A stretch of 64,000 nt of DNA from Chamaecyparis obtusa (GCA_027943335.1 BSBK01001156.1:351001-415000), one strand, 5' to 3'. Shown: positions 23,401 to 35,605, counted from the stretch's first letter. Program-made: numbers and translations. Notes: a model not told the origin generated them from the sequence alone.

Positions 23401-24652
23401 ATTAGTCAGTTTAATCAATCCTTTTCCTCTAATAGGACATGGTGCATCATTCCCAAATGTTACACATTTACCTTTATAATGATGTAGGGTCTCAAACTTA
23501 CTTTTGTCACCAGTCATGTGATGTGAACAACCACTGTCAATAATCTATTTATCATTCTTGTTTACATAGGAAATCAATGCAGTTTTCTCATCCTCATCAG
23601 ATTCATCTTTCATTGTAACATAAACTACCTCAATTTCAAAATCATCACTATCAGTGTCAGTCTCTTCTTCAGCAATGTAACAGGATTTCTTACCTTTTTC
23701 TTTGTAGTCTTTGTACCTTCGGTAGCCTTTGTCATGTCTTCTATCTTTGTGTCTGCTATTTCTTTCTTCATCTTTATCCTTCCTATCAGGACATCTAGCA
23801 GCTATATGACCGACCTTGTTACATGCAAAACATATAATAGGGAGTTTACCTTTGTATTTTCCTTTTCCTCTTCTCAGTCTTCTAGCCATAAGAGCTTCTA
23901 GATCTTCAAGATCTTCATCAGAAGTGTCACTATCACCCTCACTTTCAGTTTCCCTTTCACTGATGCATCTTTTCTTTTACTTTTTAGCTTGTTTAGGATA
24001 ACTGTGACTTAAAAGTAGATTCAACATTTCCAATACTACCAACAGTGAAATTATCATAGTTAGACAATTCAAAAGCAATCAGCTTACCAATCAAACCTTC
24101 CAAAGTAAGCACATTTGTAGAGTTACATCTAGATTTCTGAATAGCTGAGATCTTAATAGCATATATAGGACACAGAGTTCTTAACACTTTTCCAATTATG
24201 GTCTCATCATCAATAGTTCCATTTTCTCCTCTAATAACATTCACAACTTCTTTTATTCTACCACAATATTGTGTAATGTTTTCATCTTCATTCATTCTCA
24301 TTTCATCAAACTTACCTCTAAGGCTCTCAGCTTTAGCTTTCAGTACATATAGATCACCACCATAGATCTTTGCAAGAGTGTCCCACATGTCTTTAGCAGT
24401 TGTACAATCCTTAATGTCCTCAAATTCTAGATAGCTTAGGGCAGATGCAATTTCTAGCATTGCTTGATTGTGTTCTTGCTTAGCTCTCATTTCTTTGGCA
24501 GTCAAAGGTGCAACAGGTGTGACATAGTCATGCTAAATGTAGTACTTTGCAAAATCACCAATATCGGCCAGATGCAGCTTCATCAAGCTTTTCCATGCAA
24601 GGGAATTTTCCTTATTTAGCTTCGGTACCTCCTTCTTATACATCTTGAACAT
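20455..24652 (-). pseudogene. Copia B gag-pol polyprotein, degraded
   Basis: The start is taken at 24652 or 24643, where the protein aligns with the copia A start. Gag reads to 23993; a one-base-scale frameshift just after that moves the rest into another frame, which then holds to the end. Zinc knuckle near 23790-23830 (CFACNKVGHIAARC) is intact. Protease has DSGC. Integrase has HTDLCG and FVDDHTR, but the catalytic Glu in the NG-x-AE motif is Lys (22675-22677) and SDRGGEF has changed. The linker (22020-22260) is rich in Glu/His and in GTCGAG/ACCGAG codons. RT keeps FVDDIIFGG. RNase H follows. Compared with copia C the C-terminus lacks 33 residues (99 bases) including the DIFTK motif, in frame. 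Stops are mostly TAG. Confidence 0.95.
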
Positions 24653-24704
24653 TTGCTTCAAGTCCCTTTAAACTTGCCTTGTGTAAACACCAATAAGAAA
24701 CATA

Positions 24705-24716
24705 GCTCTAATACCA
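24705..24716 (-). promoter_or_regulatory. Copia B primer binding site
   Basis: Minus strand TGGTATTAGAGC, one base off the initiator Met tRNA complement, two bases from the LTR. Confidence 0.9.
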
Positions 24717-24718
24717 AT

Positions 24719-26210
24719 TGTTAATATGATTTAGAACAACAAAGAGGGGGGGGGGTGAATCAGTTGTTCTCAGGTCCTGATATATAAAATAACTTCAAAA
24801 ACTTTTCTTTAAATTAGATCAAGCAACCAAAACAAATTCGGTCATCACTGATTCAATAATAGAAACATATAACTCAACAGTCCACTACCCAGCTGTATCT
24901 AACTTGTAAAACACATAAATTTTCAAACCCAAAAACATTCACACAAGTATTGACACCAGGATTTATAGTGGAAACCCAATATGGGAAAAACCACTTTGTA
25001 ACATGCTACTATTATTTTCACTCTTCTGAAGTGAGCTTCGTTAAAAGCCAACCCTATCAAAGGTTACAATACAGACTATCAAGTGTGACCCAGTTAAAGG
25101 ATTTTAATCACCCTATTAAAAGTGAGCCTAGTCAAAGGACTTACATACACTCCATTAGAATGAAACCTTGTTCAAAGATTTAACATATGAATATTAGGTC
25201 AACCTCTGTTAAAATGATTTTGATTGTTACAATGGTTAGAAAGTAGCAGTAGTATTGATCTAAAAACATACAACTCACTTTGCAAAATATCAGATCCAAT
25301 TTCATACACAAATGTTGGTTTACTGATTTTGAAACTTTTCCATCTCCACTTCTGATCTTCTCAGAACTTTCCTTCAAGCAATCACCACACTTTTCCTCTA
25401 GCCTTTTTGCTTATACAGTCAATAAAACTTTACTATTCTTCCAGCATCTCCTTCACCCATGCGTACACATACCTAGTGCTTTGGTTCACTTCATACTTTC
25501 CTCTGTTAGGTTAAATTTTCTTTTGCCACTTAATCTCCTTCGTAGATCTTAGGGTTAGGTCAAATACATTGAATCTACTTGCTTCATGTTCTTCATCTCC
25601 TCTTCTAGAATCATCTCAAATCTCATAAAGATTTACCATAAAACATTTTAGAAAGCATTAAATGCTTCTATATAATCAATAAATAAAGTCAACACATTTT
25701 ACATAATCCAAGAATTCAACAATTTCAGCTCCAAATCTAAATTCTCTTCAAATATAAAATTGTTCATGCTCAGTCAATACTGTGATTATCCACTCAGTCT
25801 CCATGTAAAATGCTCAGTCACTACTAAAACTATTTCCTCAGAAAATACTGTCTTCCTCAGCAATTTACTGATACTCGGTCAGTACTATATTTTTCCTCGG
25901 CATCCACTAACTCGGTCGACTCTATCATAACTCGGCTTAAACATGATTTCTTCATTTTTGCTTAGTTAAGCCTACCAGTTTAGTCTTCAATCTTACTAAG
26001 ATAAACAATACATTGTCTCATCATTGTATAACATAGTCAAGTACACTCTGTAGTATCAAGATAACTCAACCTTTCCTTAGGTGCAATTGTTACAACCTTT
26101 ATTTCCCTTCTCACCATAGATATAGTACTTTCCTAAGTAGCAATAGTCTTACTAGTTAAGGTTTGACATCAATGACAATACAATAATTGTTTCAATTGTA
26201 GTTTTCAACA
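24719..26210 (-). repeat. Copia B 5' LTR
   Basis: Matches 18474-19969. Several CTCGG sites of the other LTR read CTCAG here, and the reverse, consistent with CpG decay. Leader hairpin at 24968-24994. Confidence 0.95.
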
Positions 26211-26215
26211 CTTAC

Positions 26216-26962
26216 CTGTGCAATCTCTCTTCATATGACCAATAGTGTTACAAGAAAAACATCTACCTTTGAATTCTCTTTGCATACCTTTGGGTGATTC
26301 CTCTTGCTTAGGTGATTCTTCTTCTTTAGGTGTATCTTCAGACTTGTTAATCTCATCAGACTTCTTCTCATGTATGCTTTTAGATATTTTCAAATCTAGT
26401 AACTTGATTTCTTCATTTTCTTTAAAAGTGTTGAATCCAAGACCAGTCTTATCATAGAATGGTTTTTGATAAGATATTTGTTCATCAATCTTCTCACTAG
26501 TTGAATATAGCCTTTCAAGTTGTTGTTTTGATTGAGTTAGTTCACCTTTCACAATTTTATTGCATTTCTAAAGTTTAGCATACTACAAATTGACTTTCTC
26601 AAGTTCAGATGTTACTTTACAAACTTTAGATTTTAGTCCTTCATTTTCAGTCTTTAGAATTTCATTCTCGAATTTCATATTTTCTTCATTCTTGCCATTT
26701 CCATTATTTAGACTAGGCTTCAAATTTTCTATCTTCAGTTCATGCTTAAGGATCTCATTTTTTTTTCTAATTTGTCATCACAATCTTCAATAAATACTTT
26801 GGATTCCTTTTCAAATCTCAGATCTTCCAACTTATTTTTCAGTATCTCAATGAGGTTCTTTGCATCATCATATTTTGCTTTCAAAATGTCTCTTTCAATA
26901 GTAAGCAAGTCAATCTGTTCAATAGCTTCTTCAAGATTCTTCTATATTTGATCCATATCCAT
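26216..26962 (-). pseudogene. E1 gag-like protein, N-terminal coiled-coil part
   Basis: An ATG at 26962 (the second of the segment starts 6 bases later) opens a Lys/Glu/Leu-rich heptad pattern over about 200 residues. A frame change falls in a run of T (A on the coding strand) at about 26760, and further TAG/TAA stops follow near 26570. The open part 26205-26552 has a PKEEESPKQEE acidic repeat, then an intact C-x2-C-x4-H-x4-C zinc knuckle (CFSCNTIGHMKRDC) at about 26220-26260. The protein continues at 18473 across copia B. Coiled coil plus several knuckles, without a recognisable capsid domain, is an unusual gag. Confidence 0.7.
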
Positions 26963-27019
26963 AGAGATCTTACTCAAGCTACTAGGCTTTCTTGGAATGA
27001 TTCTTTTCTGAGTAATTAA

Positions 27020-27031
27020 GCTTTGATAACA
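27020..27031 (-). promoter_or_regulatory. E1 primer binding site
   Basis: Minus strand TGTTATCAAAGC, two differences from the initiator Met tRNA complement, directly inside the 5' LTR. Confidence 0.7.
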
Positions 27032-27033
27032 AT

Positions 27034-28083
27034 TGTTAGAAATAGCGAATACTAAGAGGGGGGGCTGAATCAGTGTTCAACAAACTTTATCTTTTGCCCA
27101 ATTATGGATATAACAGATTATCTTTACACATGAATAACATAAAAAGCTAAACAACATGCATAGCAATAAAACTAAAGAACTCATAACACATTATTTGTTC
27201 TCGAGGAAACCCTGGCCAAGGGAAAACCCTAATGGGGATGGTACCCACAAAGATCTACTAATCAAAAGTATCTTGTTAAGGATGTTGACCCTATTAGGAG
27301 TCTATTACATGCATATAGTGTCTTAGTCCTGATTAAGGGAGTATAGGCCTTGTTAGAAGCCTCAACCCTGTTAGGAGTTGGCAGTACAAAATGTGATTAT
27401 TAGATGAGCCCACTGCCCAAATAAGTAATGTACAATATACATTGATTACAAAAGTAGGTTAAGGTACATAACCTTATACTACTTGTATCAATATTTCTTT
27501 GAGTCTCTTTCACTATTACATATGCATCATATATTTTGCATCATATTACTGCTTCATTACATCATACATCCATCAATCCTTCTTACAATTTACAATTACA
27601 TTTATACAAGTTATTAGGATTAATAACTTTCTAGTAAGCTCTCATATTACAAAATAACTTTATCCAAGGGTTAACATCTAGGATGTCATCCCTTTATATT
27701 GTTAAGTCATTATTTTGAGAAACAAAATAATCCCTTAACTCTTTACCAATTCTATCTTCATATTTTGTCCTGTCAGCTTGACACTGTCTTTAGTAAAACT
27801 ATCATACCTTCTTTTGTACATGTCATACTGACTTGCACTATAAGATGAGTCTTCAATAGTCATCATAGAGTCTATGTTCAAGTGTGCAAGCACTGAACTT
27901 ACTCCAATCAACATCGGAAACAAAAACTATCTCCAAGTTCATTTGTAAAAACACTATCTCATACTTAGAGAATTTTGCATTGCGCTCTGACATACTAGCT
28001 CTCCGACCTATGTGATCTTCATGTGGATCATATATTGCCATAATGAAAACATATATGTAACAATCTTAGCCAAATTTCCAATA
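27034..28083 (-). repeat. E1 5' LTR
   Basis: Matches 5997-7048. + strand ends are TGTTAGAAATAG and TTCCAATA. A run of G at 27058-27064 followed by CTGAATCAG matches the LTR ends of copia A to D. Confidence 0.9.
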
Positions 28084-28088
28084 GAATC

Positions 28089-30142
28089 ACTTCCTGATTG
28101 GCACCATGGTCAAGAACATCCCCAAGCTTGAAGATTATTTAGTGAATTGCAAGGATGAGTTAGAAAGCCGAGAGAGGTTTTACTCCAGATTGACTATTGA
28201 AAAAATAAATTTGTTCAATGTCAACATTAATGTTGAAGGAAGTTCTGATGATGGAGAACATATGTATACTGACACATATCAAGATAAGATCAAGCCCTAT
28301 TCAGTGAGCTCTGAACCTGTTCAAGGTCAAGCTATAGAAGATTTGGAGACTTTAATGGATAAAGTCATTAATAGAACTAATAAGTGGGTTCAATGGATGA
28401 TGGGAAGGAGAAAGAGGTATGGGAATCCTACTCATCAATAAGCTCCTATAGTTGAGCTAGTGAGTGCTCCTACATCCTCCTCTTTTCCAGCATCATCTAT
28501 GGCCAAAGGACCAGCTCAACCAGCAGGGTGAGATGATGAACTGCTTGAAAAAGAAATTCCACTTGAAAAGACTTGTGGGGAAGGTTCATCTCCTATCATT
28601 GGTTCGAATGAAGAAGTTGAAGTGGAGAAATCTGACAAGCCGGGGGAAGAAAATGTTGGGGCCATGAAACCAGAGTAGCAAGCACAAGGGGTAACCGTTG
28701 AGACACAAGGTGACACTCCTACTCAAGAGGCTCCCACCATTGTTGATGTTGGTGATGATAGTAGTAGTTTGGAAATTGATAAGATAGATGAACACTTGGG
28801 GTCTCCTCAAAAGGAAAAGATCATTTCTTCTCCATAGGTTAATCCTTTCACCTCAAAGCCTAAGTCTTTCGCTCCTGTTATCAGGAAATTATTTGTTTAA
28901 GATTTGATTTCTACAATGAAAGTTACAAGTGTAGAATCATGGCTCGAGAATACTCTCGAGTGGAAAAGAAAAAGGGTTAAGAAAGGTGCTCCCAGTGGTG
29001 AGATGTTGTCACAAGCAATGCAATGAGGTTCAGCCATGAGCAAGGCTAAGAAGACTAGAACTCTGACCACTCTTGGTTGAGATCCAGACATAGGGCACCT
29101 GAAGATGGAAATATCCAAGCCACAGAAGGATGGTAGAATCGAAGATCTCACCACCTCAGACTTTTCAATCCAGTCCCTAGACATGGGGCTTGCCCATCAT
29201 GATAAAAAAGTAGACTTGTGGAAATCTAGTAATGTCTTGATTGAAGAAGAGCTTGAAGGACTCAAAATCACCAAGACTCAGCTCAAGGTGGAGATTAAGG
29301 AAATGAATAACTTCATTACATATTTGGTCACTCCTATGGAAAGCCTACCTAGTTCCCTAACAAAATTTGATCCTGTTGTGGCTGAGAACCAAGCCATACT
29401 TGCCAAATTGCAAGAAGATAGAGATTTCGGGCACATTGGTACGAGGTGGATTGAATGACTAAAGTTTGAAGGTCTCGTAGCCATTGAGTAGCTCAAAAAT
29501 GTATTTTTACAGTTAGAAGTAGAGAAGGATTCTCTCAAAGGACATATGCAGACACTCACAATAGAGAGGTTGAGGTGTGAAGAGTGCATGGTGCTTCTGC
29601 ATTGGCTGGTCACAATGAAGACTAAAGATGCAATCAAAGCCAACATATTGCAGAAAGGGGATGAACCTCTAACTGAATGGCTCCAAGGAGTTGAGTTCAA
29701 AATGGAGATGATAATCAAAGTAGAGGCGGGAATGAAGGTGACCGATGAGGAAGTCACCAAAGAGAAAAGTAAAATCTTTATATACTTGATAGGTCTTCAC
29801 TTCGTGTCACAAGCTAGTGGAGATGGAAAGAGCCCAATTGGTATAACCAATATGTAGAAGTCATTCTTCGACTACCCAGACCAGCTTGCAAAGCCATCTG
29901 GGTCTTACCTGGATAGAATACCTGATCGTCAACAACTCGGTGGGCACATATACAAAGCCATGATGAGGACTCAACCTCAAAAGGATGTTACAAAATGCAT
30001 AGAGAAGGATCACACTTGCTAGCTCATAAGATTGAAAAATGTGTACATTCCAGATTCACAAAGGATGATTCTAATTCTTGTAGCCACCAAAGCTCATAAG
30101 TCTAAGTTGGATAAGCCAAAGAAGCTAGCAAAGAGAAAATAG
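28089..30142 (+). pseudogene. E0 unknown ORF, C-terminal part
   Basis: Frame 2 is protein-like from the E1 joint to a TAG at 30140-30142, with stops at intervals. Open stretches are 28106-28441 (111 residues), 29105-29458 (117) and 29546-29857 (103). It begins with a charged helical region, then an acidic Pro/Glu/Ser-rich middle (28450-28850), a basic KRKRVKKG cluster (about 28965), a Leu/Lys/Glu helical region with coiled-coil spacing, and a Lys-rich tail. No enzymatic motif is visible. The layout (N-terminal domain, acidic low-complexity middle, coiled-coil C-terminus) parallels E1 ORF2, although I see no direct sequence match. Function unknown. Confidence 0.55.
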
Positions 30143-31030
30143 CTTTCCCCTCTTCTTTTTGTTATACATTGTATAATTGGTAAATGGCCACTTGTCATTT
30201 ACCAACTTTGTAGAATATGAATCGATTCAGTTGATTTTGTAACGACTTAATTCTTGAAGCCTATATGTAATACTTTGAAAATCAATGAAAAGGTTGGCTA
30301 ATTTTTGGTGTCAAAGACATCTTGTTGTGGAGTAAATTTGGAATGTGTTTTGTGCCATTTATTTATTGTTCCTTGCATTTGTAAGTTTAAATGTTTGTTT
30401 TCCTTAAGCTGGATTAAAATTAGCAAATAGACGGAGTTCTGTTTCTCTTCTTTAGTGTAGTTAATCAATAGTAATCAGAGCATTACTATGAGGTTGGGAG
30501 AATACACATATGTCTTGTTTAGATTAGATTTATCCATGTTTTACTGCATTCCATTAATTCAAGTAGAGTTCATTGATGCATCATCGCTGGTGTGAATTCA
30601 TAAGCACTGTGAAATCACAGAGTTGGTTAGAATTTAGAAATCAACTTCACTGGCTAGATTAGTTTCTCACTAAGGGCTAATTTGGTTACCTCTACTATTC
30701 TCCAGTTAAGAACATACCCCCACTAGGATTTAGAACAAACCAAATTCATTGTATATCTTACATAAGGGAGTTGTACCTGTTAAAATTAAGAGGGAAGTTA
30801 GTCAAATAGTTAACATTTTTCCAACTGTTCATATTCACATTGTTTCATAACGATATTTTGGGCAAATAAAGAGTTAAATTCAAAAAGAACAATCTGTTTT
30901 ATCAACAAGTTCCAATTCAGTAAAAAAATGAGCCATATATTACTGAGTTGAAAACACAATTCTGAAGAGATCAAGAAGTTGGAGGATAGGAATTGCAGTC
31001 ATCCATTTCTTTTAGAGAATATATGGATGT
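30143..31030 (+). other. E0 downstream region, no gene seen
   Basis: AT-rich DNA without a convincing frame. It looks like a 3' untranslated region or terminal repeat, but no partner copy was found in the window. The right edge of E0 lies where G1 gag becomes readable again. Confidence 0.4.
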
Positions 31031-31764
31031 TAGGTTGATGTGTTTTCCACACATAGGTGGTAGGGGGCAACATAGTTCTTTACAGAAGAAAGTAAGAAAT
31101 CTCACCTTACCATATTTTGATGGATCCAGAAAAACCACTGCTCAAGCATGGTTATAGAAGGTAGATACTTATTTCAAATTGAACCCAATGTCAGAAGAGG
31201 AAGCTATTAAATTTGCACCAATACATCTAGATGGCTTAGCACACAAGTACTGGTGTCATGACATGGTCACTATGGGCCATGATCAATATGTAGAGTTTAT
31301 GGATAATTTAATTGATTAGTTTCACAATACAGATTCATAACTACATTTCAAGGAGTTATCGTAGCTTAAGTAGTGGGGCTCAGTTGCTACCTTCATATCA
31401 GAGTTTTAGAGACTTTCAACTTTGGTTACACATATTTCAGTGAGAATATTACTAGTACTATTCATGGATGGGCTTGTAGAACCATTGAGGGGATGGATTA
31501 ATGACCTTAATCCTACCACTATACAGGAGGCCTACAAGAAATCTAGAGACATGGAACTCTCCCCATCAAAAGATAAGTATCATTCAAAAGGATTTTTGTC
31601 AAGAAATGATAAAGACAAGAAAATTTTCCAAAAGGACTCTCAACCTAAGGATGAAACAAAAAGGTTGGAAAACTAGTAGTTAAATGATCTTAGGAGGAAA
31701 CTATGTTCTCATTGCAAAGAGCCCTGGGATCTTTCACAAAAATTCCCAATCAAGGAAAAGGAAA
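31031..31764 (+). pseudogene. G1 gag, capsid and nucleocapsid part
   Basis: The frame 0 translation shows a gypsy capsid: an LPYFDGS segment, then helical blocks with W-x10-F-x-L, LDGLAHKYW and a C-terminal block open at 31422-31676 (84 residues). It ends in a lysine-rich stretch with a Cys-x2-Cys start of a zinc knuckle near 31710 whose His/Cys half is degraded. TAG stops are frequent. It joins the gag N-terminus at 3079-3545 and is followed, across G2, by the protease near 56950. Packages element RNA in intact relatives. Confidence 0.75.
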
Positions 31765-31769
31765 CATGA

Positions 31770-33398
31770 TGAAAAGGAAAGGGTGGTGGTTGGATTTAAC
31801 AAGGTAAGTTTATAAAATTGTTCAATATGGTACTAACCCCAAACTCTGAAATGCTTCAAAAGAACTTAAATTTTTCTAAATTTATCCCACTAACCCAAGA
31901 TGGTATGAATGATGTCTATAGACTATATTTAAGAGGATTTGATAGGTTTTAAACTTCTATGCAACACCCAATGTGCCCAACTCTCCAAACTATCCAGAGG
32001 CCTAATAGCCATGTCTTGTAGCCCTCCAACGATGGTAAATGGCACTTAAATTTGTAATTTTACAAAGGATTGATTGCTTAAATTTTTTTTTTGATACCCT
32101 TTTCCCCCTACAATAACATACTAAAAGCATACTATTGACTCCTTTGGACCATATGTGACTTTCTACACACCATGGCTTAAAAAATGCATAAAAAGACACA
32201 ATTAAAAAAGTATCTTTATGCTCCCTTTACCCTCAAGAATCCAAACTCTCAATAGTGTCTATTTATGAATTAAAATGAATAAATCTCAAGTAAATTAGAC
32301 TTAGACCTTCAGCAACATCAAAAACCCCAATTTTCTCTCTTTAAACCCTCAAATCAAGGATTTCTTAAATCTATGTCCTCCAATCAATTCCAGGCACAAA
32401 TGGAAATTGATTCACCTTTAAATAAACAATATAAGATGATTATAATCATTAGATACCCCTATCCTTAAGTCCAATCTTCCTCTACTATAGCATACCGAGC
32501 AACCTGACCATATTTCATTTACACAAACATTGGTGATCACCCACTCCTTGCACTATTCCTGCACTGCATTGGTTATAATGTTATGGTACATGTTAGGTTA
32601 ATCACATCCCATGAATTCTGGGCCCTAAGAGTTCATGTGATGGTTACATCTTATGAAAAACTCAAGACTGTTGCAAAGGAAACACCAAAATTAAGATAGT
32701 TTAGTGACACAGGCATGCATACTTTCAATACAAAGTAGAATTCATTCAAAAAATGATTAAAGTGGATAGAAAATACTTTCAATAAACTCCTAAACCTTTC
32801 CAAATGATAAAAGAATTCAATAATGTAGAGATTGAATACCAAAATTACAAGAAAATGTGAACTTTTATTGCTTCTTTGTTATCAATCCATACACCCCAGG
32901 CATCTACCCGTACAATGGCTTCCTTGGTGTATTTGTAACTCTCTTTCAACTCTCTCAACCACATTTTGGTGGTTATAAAGGTTAAAATTCTTAAAATATC
33001 CCTTAAATGGGATTTCCCTCTAAATGCATTCCTAGTCATTGTTATTCAAATATTTGAATTAACAACCTTACAAATTATGTAACTTTTACTAATTTATTGA
33101 ATACCAACTTTAATCTAATGACTTTTAATGCCTTAGGCCTATTTATTGACCTAGTCTAGACTCTTAGAATTTGATTTGATTCTAGGACACTACTAGTCTG
33201 CATACAGTCACATTTTGGTCCTTTTAAGGGTGTTTTGACATATTTAAAATTGTTATTACATTGTATGCCATAATAGGCCTTAACACTTTCCAATTGATTT
33301 GCCTTGGACTTTGATTTTCTAATTCAATCCTTTGAACTTCCTTGCAAATCTTTAAGGTCTTCAAGACTTTGTTGATTGTTCTTGGTGCCCCTGCACCA
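31770..33398 (-). repeat. G2 3' LTR
   Basis: Uninterrupted copy. The first half aligns with 35606-36357 and the second half with 55973-56792, which shows that copia C split the other copy. Confidence 0.9.
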
Positions 33399-35447
33399 TA
33401 CTTCCTTCCTCCAATGAAACTCTTGTCCCAAGAGTTGATCTTCTTTGGTGAAGCTCTTATCTTTGATGGCCTTTGATAAGAAGGGTTAAAAGAAGCTCCC
33501 AAAGTGACCACCTTTTTCATAAAAGATCCTGCACTCAAACACCAAGCATTAGACAAAAACATGTTTGAATATGACTGTCCTTGTTGATGATAGTGTTGTT
33601 TAGGAAATGCCTCCACTTGTGGCCCATTGTATGAGTCATGTTGACCCTGCTTGCTACCAATCTCATAACCATTCCTTTGTTTACCAATGGGACACTTCAA
33701 TTCTCCAATCAACACAAAAGTTTGTTCAATCAGTCCTTGTTTCATTGGACTATCCTGTCCTTCAATCTGCAACTCCTTGCTATACCAACCAGTATCATAA
33801 TGCAAACTACCCTATCCATGAACTGAAATATCATTGCCAAAAAACATAACTACATTCTTCATTTCATCCTTGAGAAGTGGACTGAGTTTGTATGTTATCC
33901 TTTCTTTATGTACTAGATAAATATTTGTGAAAGCATCATACACAACCCTCCTAGACCATTGCCAAGGTCTGCCCAAGATGACATGCCCACAATTCATATC
34001 CAAAACATCACATAAAATGCTATCAGAATATTGACCAATTGAAAAATTTAGGATAACTTGATCCCTCACAAGTATGTTAATATCCTTACTCACCCAAGCT
34101 GCATAGTAGGGATTTGGATGTGGAAAAATTTGTAACTGAAATATATTGATAGCTTCCTTTGAAACTAGATTATTTGAAGCACCTGAATCAATAAGCAAAC
34201 TGCAAATCTTACCATGAATTAGACATTTGGTTTTGAAGATGCTTGTTTCTTGCACTAGTTTTCCTCTTCCAATCAATAAACATTCTCCTTCTTCTAGTAG
34301 CACTAAGATAGGCTCATGTGGCTCCTCCTTTCATGTCTCCTCTTCTACCAAGTTCAACCTCTTGTCTCTACCCTTGTCCTTGTTCCACTTACGACCTCAG
34401 AAGGATTGATGACCCACTTCATTACAATTAAAGCATCTCCCTATGAACACTTTGTTGTTTCTTCATCCACTTCTTCTTCCTCTATATCCCCCTCTTATCT
34501 CTGATGTCTATGGTTTTTCATTGTCTTTATCATTGTTGTTCTAAAAATTAGTATTTCCTCTACCACCTCTTTTCCTCATTGTTGAACCTCCTCTTGTACT
34601 GTGTTGTCTCTCTTTCCTTCTCTTGATCTTCTCCTTAGCCTTTATGGCCAATTTATAACACTCCTCAACTAATCTAGGGGTAGCAAGGCTAAGTTCATCT
34701 TGGATATTGAACTTTAGTCCTCCCATGTATGTCACAATCTTCTCTTCAACATCTTCCTCATGACCCACTATAATGTCCAACTTGTGAAATCCTTTAGTGT
34801 ACTTCTATACATCCATTTATTTTTTCTTGAGACCCTGCAACTTCTTGTATAGCTGCACCCTATAATCATTGGGAAATTTTTTTGCCTTCATCTTATCCAT
34901 CATAGTATACCAAGATGAAATCTTGGACTTCTCACTCTTCCATCTCTCCGCTTGAATACAATCCCACCATAGAAGTGCATGTCCCTTCAACCTGGACTTT
35001 GCAATCTTCACCTTTTGTCCCTCTTCAACATCTTCACATTGAAAGAAGTTCTCCATGGAACTGAACCAATCTATTAGTTCTTCATCATCCATCTTCCCTC
35101 CATATGTAGGAAAATCTTCTCTTTCCCTTGTATCTCCACTCTTAATGAATTTTGAAAATATAGCCATCCTCATATCTTCAGGAACTAATTGTTCTTCCTC
35201 TTGGGGTACATCTTCTCCTTCCTCATCTCCTACTTCATCATCTTGTTTGATACTCTTTTGTCTTCTTACCAATGCCAATATCCTTTCCCTCATGACTCTC
35301 ATCTCCTTATCCTTCACAGCTTTCTCCTTCCTCTTATTCAAGGGCTGCCTTCAACTTCTTGTTATCTTCTGATTTCTCTTTGAATATCCTTTCCAATGGC
35401 ATGTTTGTCATCCTTGTAGGTAAATCTCCTTCTTCACCTTCATACAT
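33224..35447 (-). pseudogene. G2 gag-protease polyprotein
   Basis: ATG at 35447, then a frame change near 35340; below that one frame holds to 33224, which lies inside the LTR. Residues from 35341 down: Lys/Glu-rich helix, Retrotrans_gag domain with LKGHALLWW (about 34980), stops near 34815, basic RG-rich tail, a degraded zinc knuckle (CFNCNEVGH, about 34420), then an apparently intact aspartic protease open at 33812-34303 with LIDSGASNN and ILGRPW. A Gln/Gly/Asn-rich region follows (33400-33805). The gag domain is clearly related to that of G3. Without RT and integrase it would depend on a related autonomous gypsy element. Confidence 0.85.
33399..33413 (-). promoter_or_regulatory. G2 polypurine tract
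   Basis: Minus strand GGAGGAAGGAAG plus adjoining bases, next to the 3' LTR. Confidence 0.75.
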
Positions 35448-35591
35448 GGTTCTTGATCTTCTTGACACAATGGATCAACTAAGGACTTCACTTCAAAGGA
35501 TACTTCAACTCTAAGGGCTTAACTAAGGATCCAAACTATCAAGTTTCACAAGACCACTCTCAAAACCTTTCCACAAGACCCTTCCTAGGCT

Positions 35592-35604
35592 CTAATACCA
35601 CTTA
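35592..35604 (-). promoter_or_regulatory. G2 primer binding site
   Basis: Minus strand TGGTATTAGAGCC a few bases inside the 5' LTR end, one base off the initiator Met tRNA complement. Confidence 0.85.
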
Positions 35605-35605
35605 A

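Larger units (their letters stand above)
18474..26210 (-). mobile_element. Copia B: Ty1/copia LTR retrotransposon, inactive
   Basis: LTRs of 1496 bp (18474-19969) and 1492 bp (24719-26210), target duplication cttac (18469-18473 and 26211-26215), primer site and purine tract are present. It is inserted between zinc knuckles of the E1 gag-like gene and reads on the same strand as E1. The gag-pol gene is closely related to that of copia C, and both relate to A. Broken by one frameshift and several stops; the integrase catalytic Glu is Lys. Confidence 0.95.
5997..28083 (-). mobile_element. E1: RT-less LTR retroelement with multi-zinc-knuckle gag and a large unknown ORF
   Basis: LTRs of 1052 bp (5997-7048) and 1050 bp (27034-28083) flank minus-strand coding DNA. 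The target duplication is gaatc (5992-5996 and 28084-28088). A primer site follows the 5' LTR and a purine tract precedes the 3' LTR. After removing copia A and B, 7.3 kb remains. It encodes a coiled-coil protein with four CCHC-type knuckles, then about 1,100 residues of unknown protein. No protease, integrase, RT or RNase H motif is visible, so it must be mobilised by another element. LTR terminal sequences and several internal LTR blocks match copia D, making a D-like copia the likely helper. This fits the general idea of a large retrotransposon derivative that has gained or kept a coding region. Confidence 0.85.
3546..31030 (+). mobile_element. E0: insertion in the G1 gag carrying an unknown long ORF; boundaries approximate
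   Basis: G1 gag is interrupted near 3545 and resumes near 31060, so the DNA between entered G1. On the + strand it carries one long decayed ORF (4767-5996 continuing at 28089-30142), split by E1. I found no matching pair of LTRs at the two ends, no primer site and no RT or integrase, so its class is uncertain: it could be an LTR element that lost a terminus, a large retrotransposon derivative, or captured sequence. About 5.4 kb remains once E1 is removed. End coordinates are estimates from where gag stops being readable. Confidence 0.5.

Noticed and set aside
18469..26215. Shared target sequence cttac for B, G3 and the G1 right flank as a site preference
   Set aside because: Three cases from different element types are too few, G3 has one mismatch and G1's duplication is not established.
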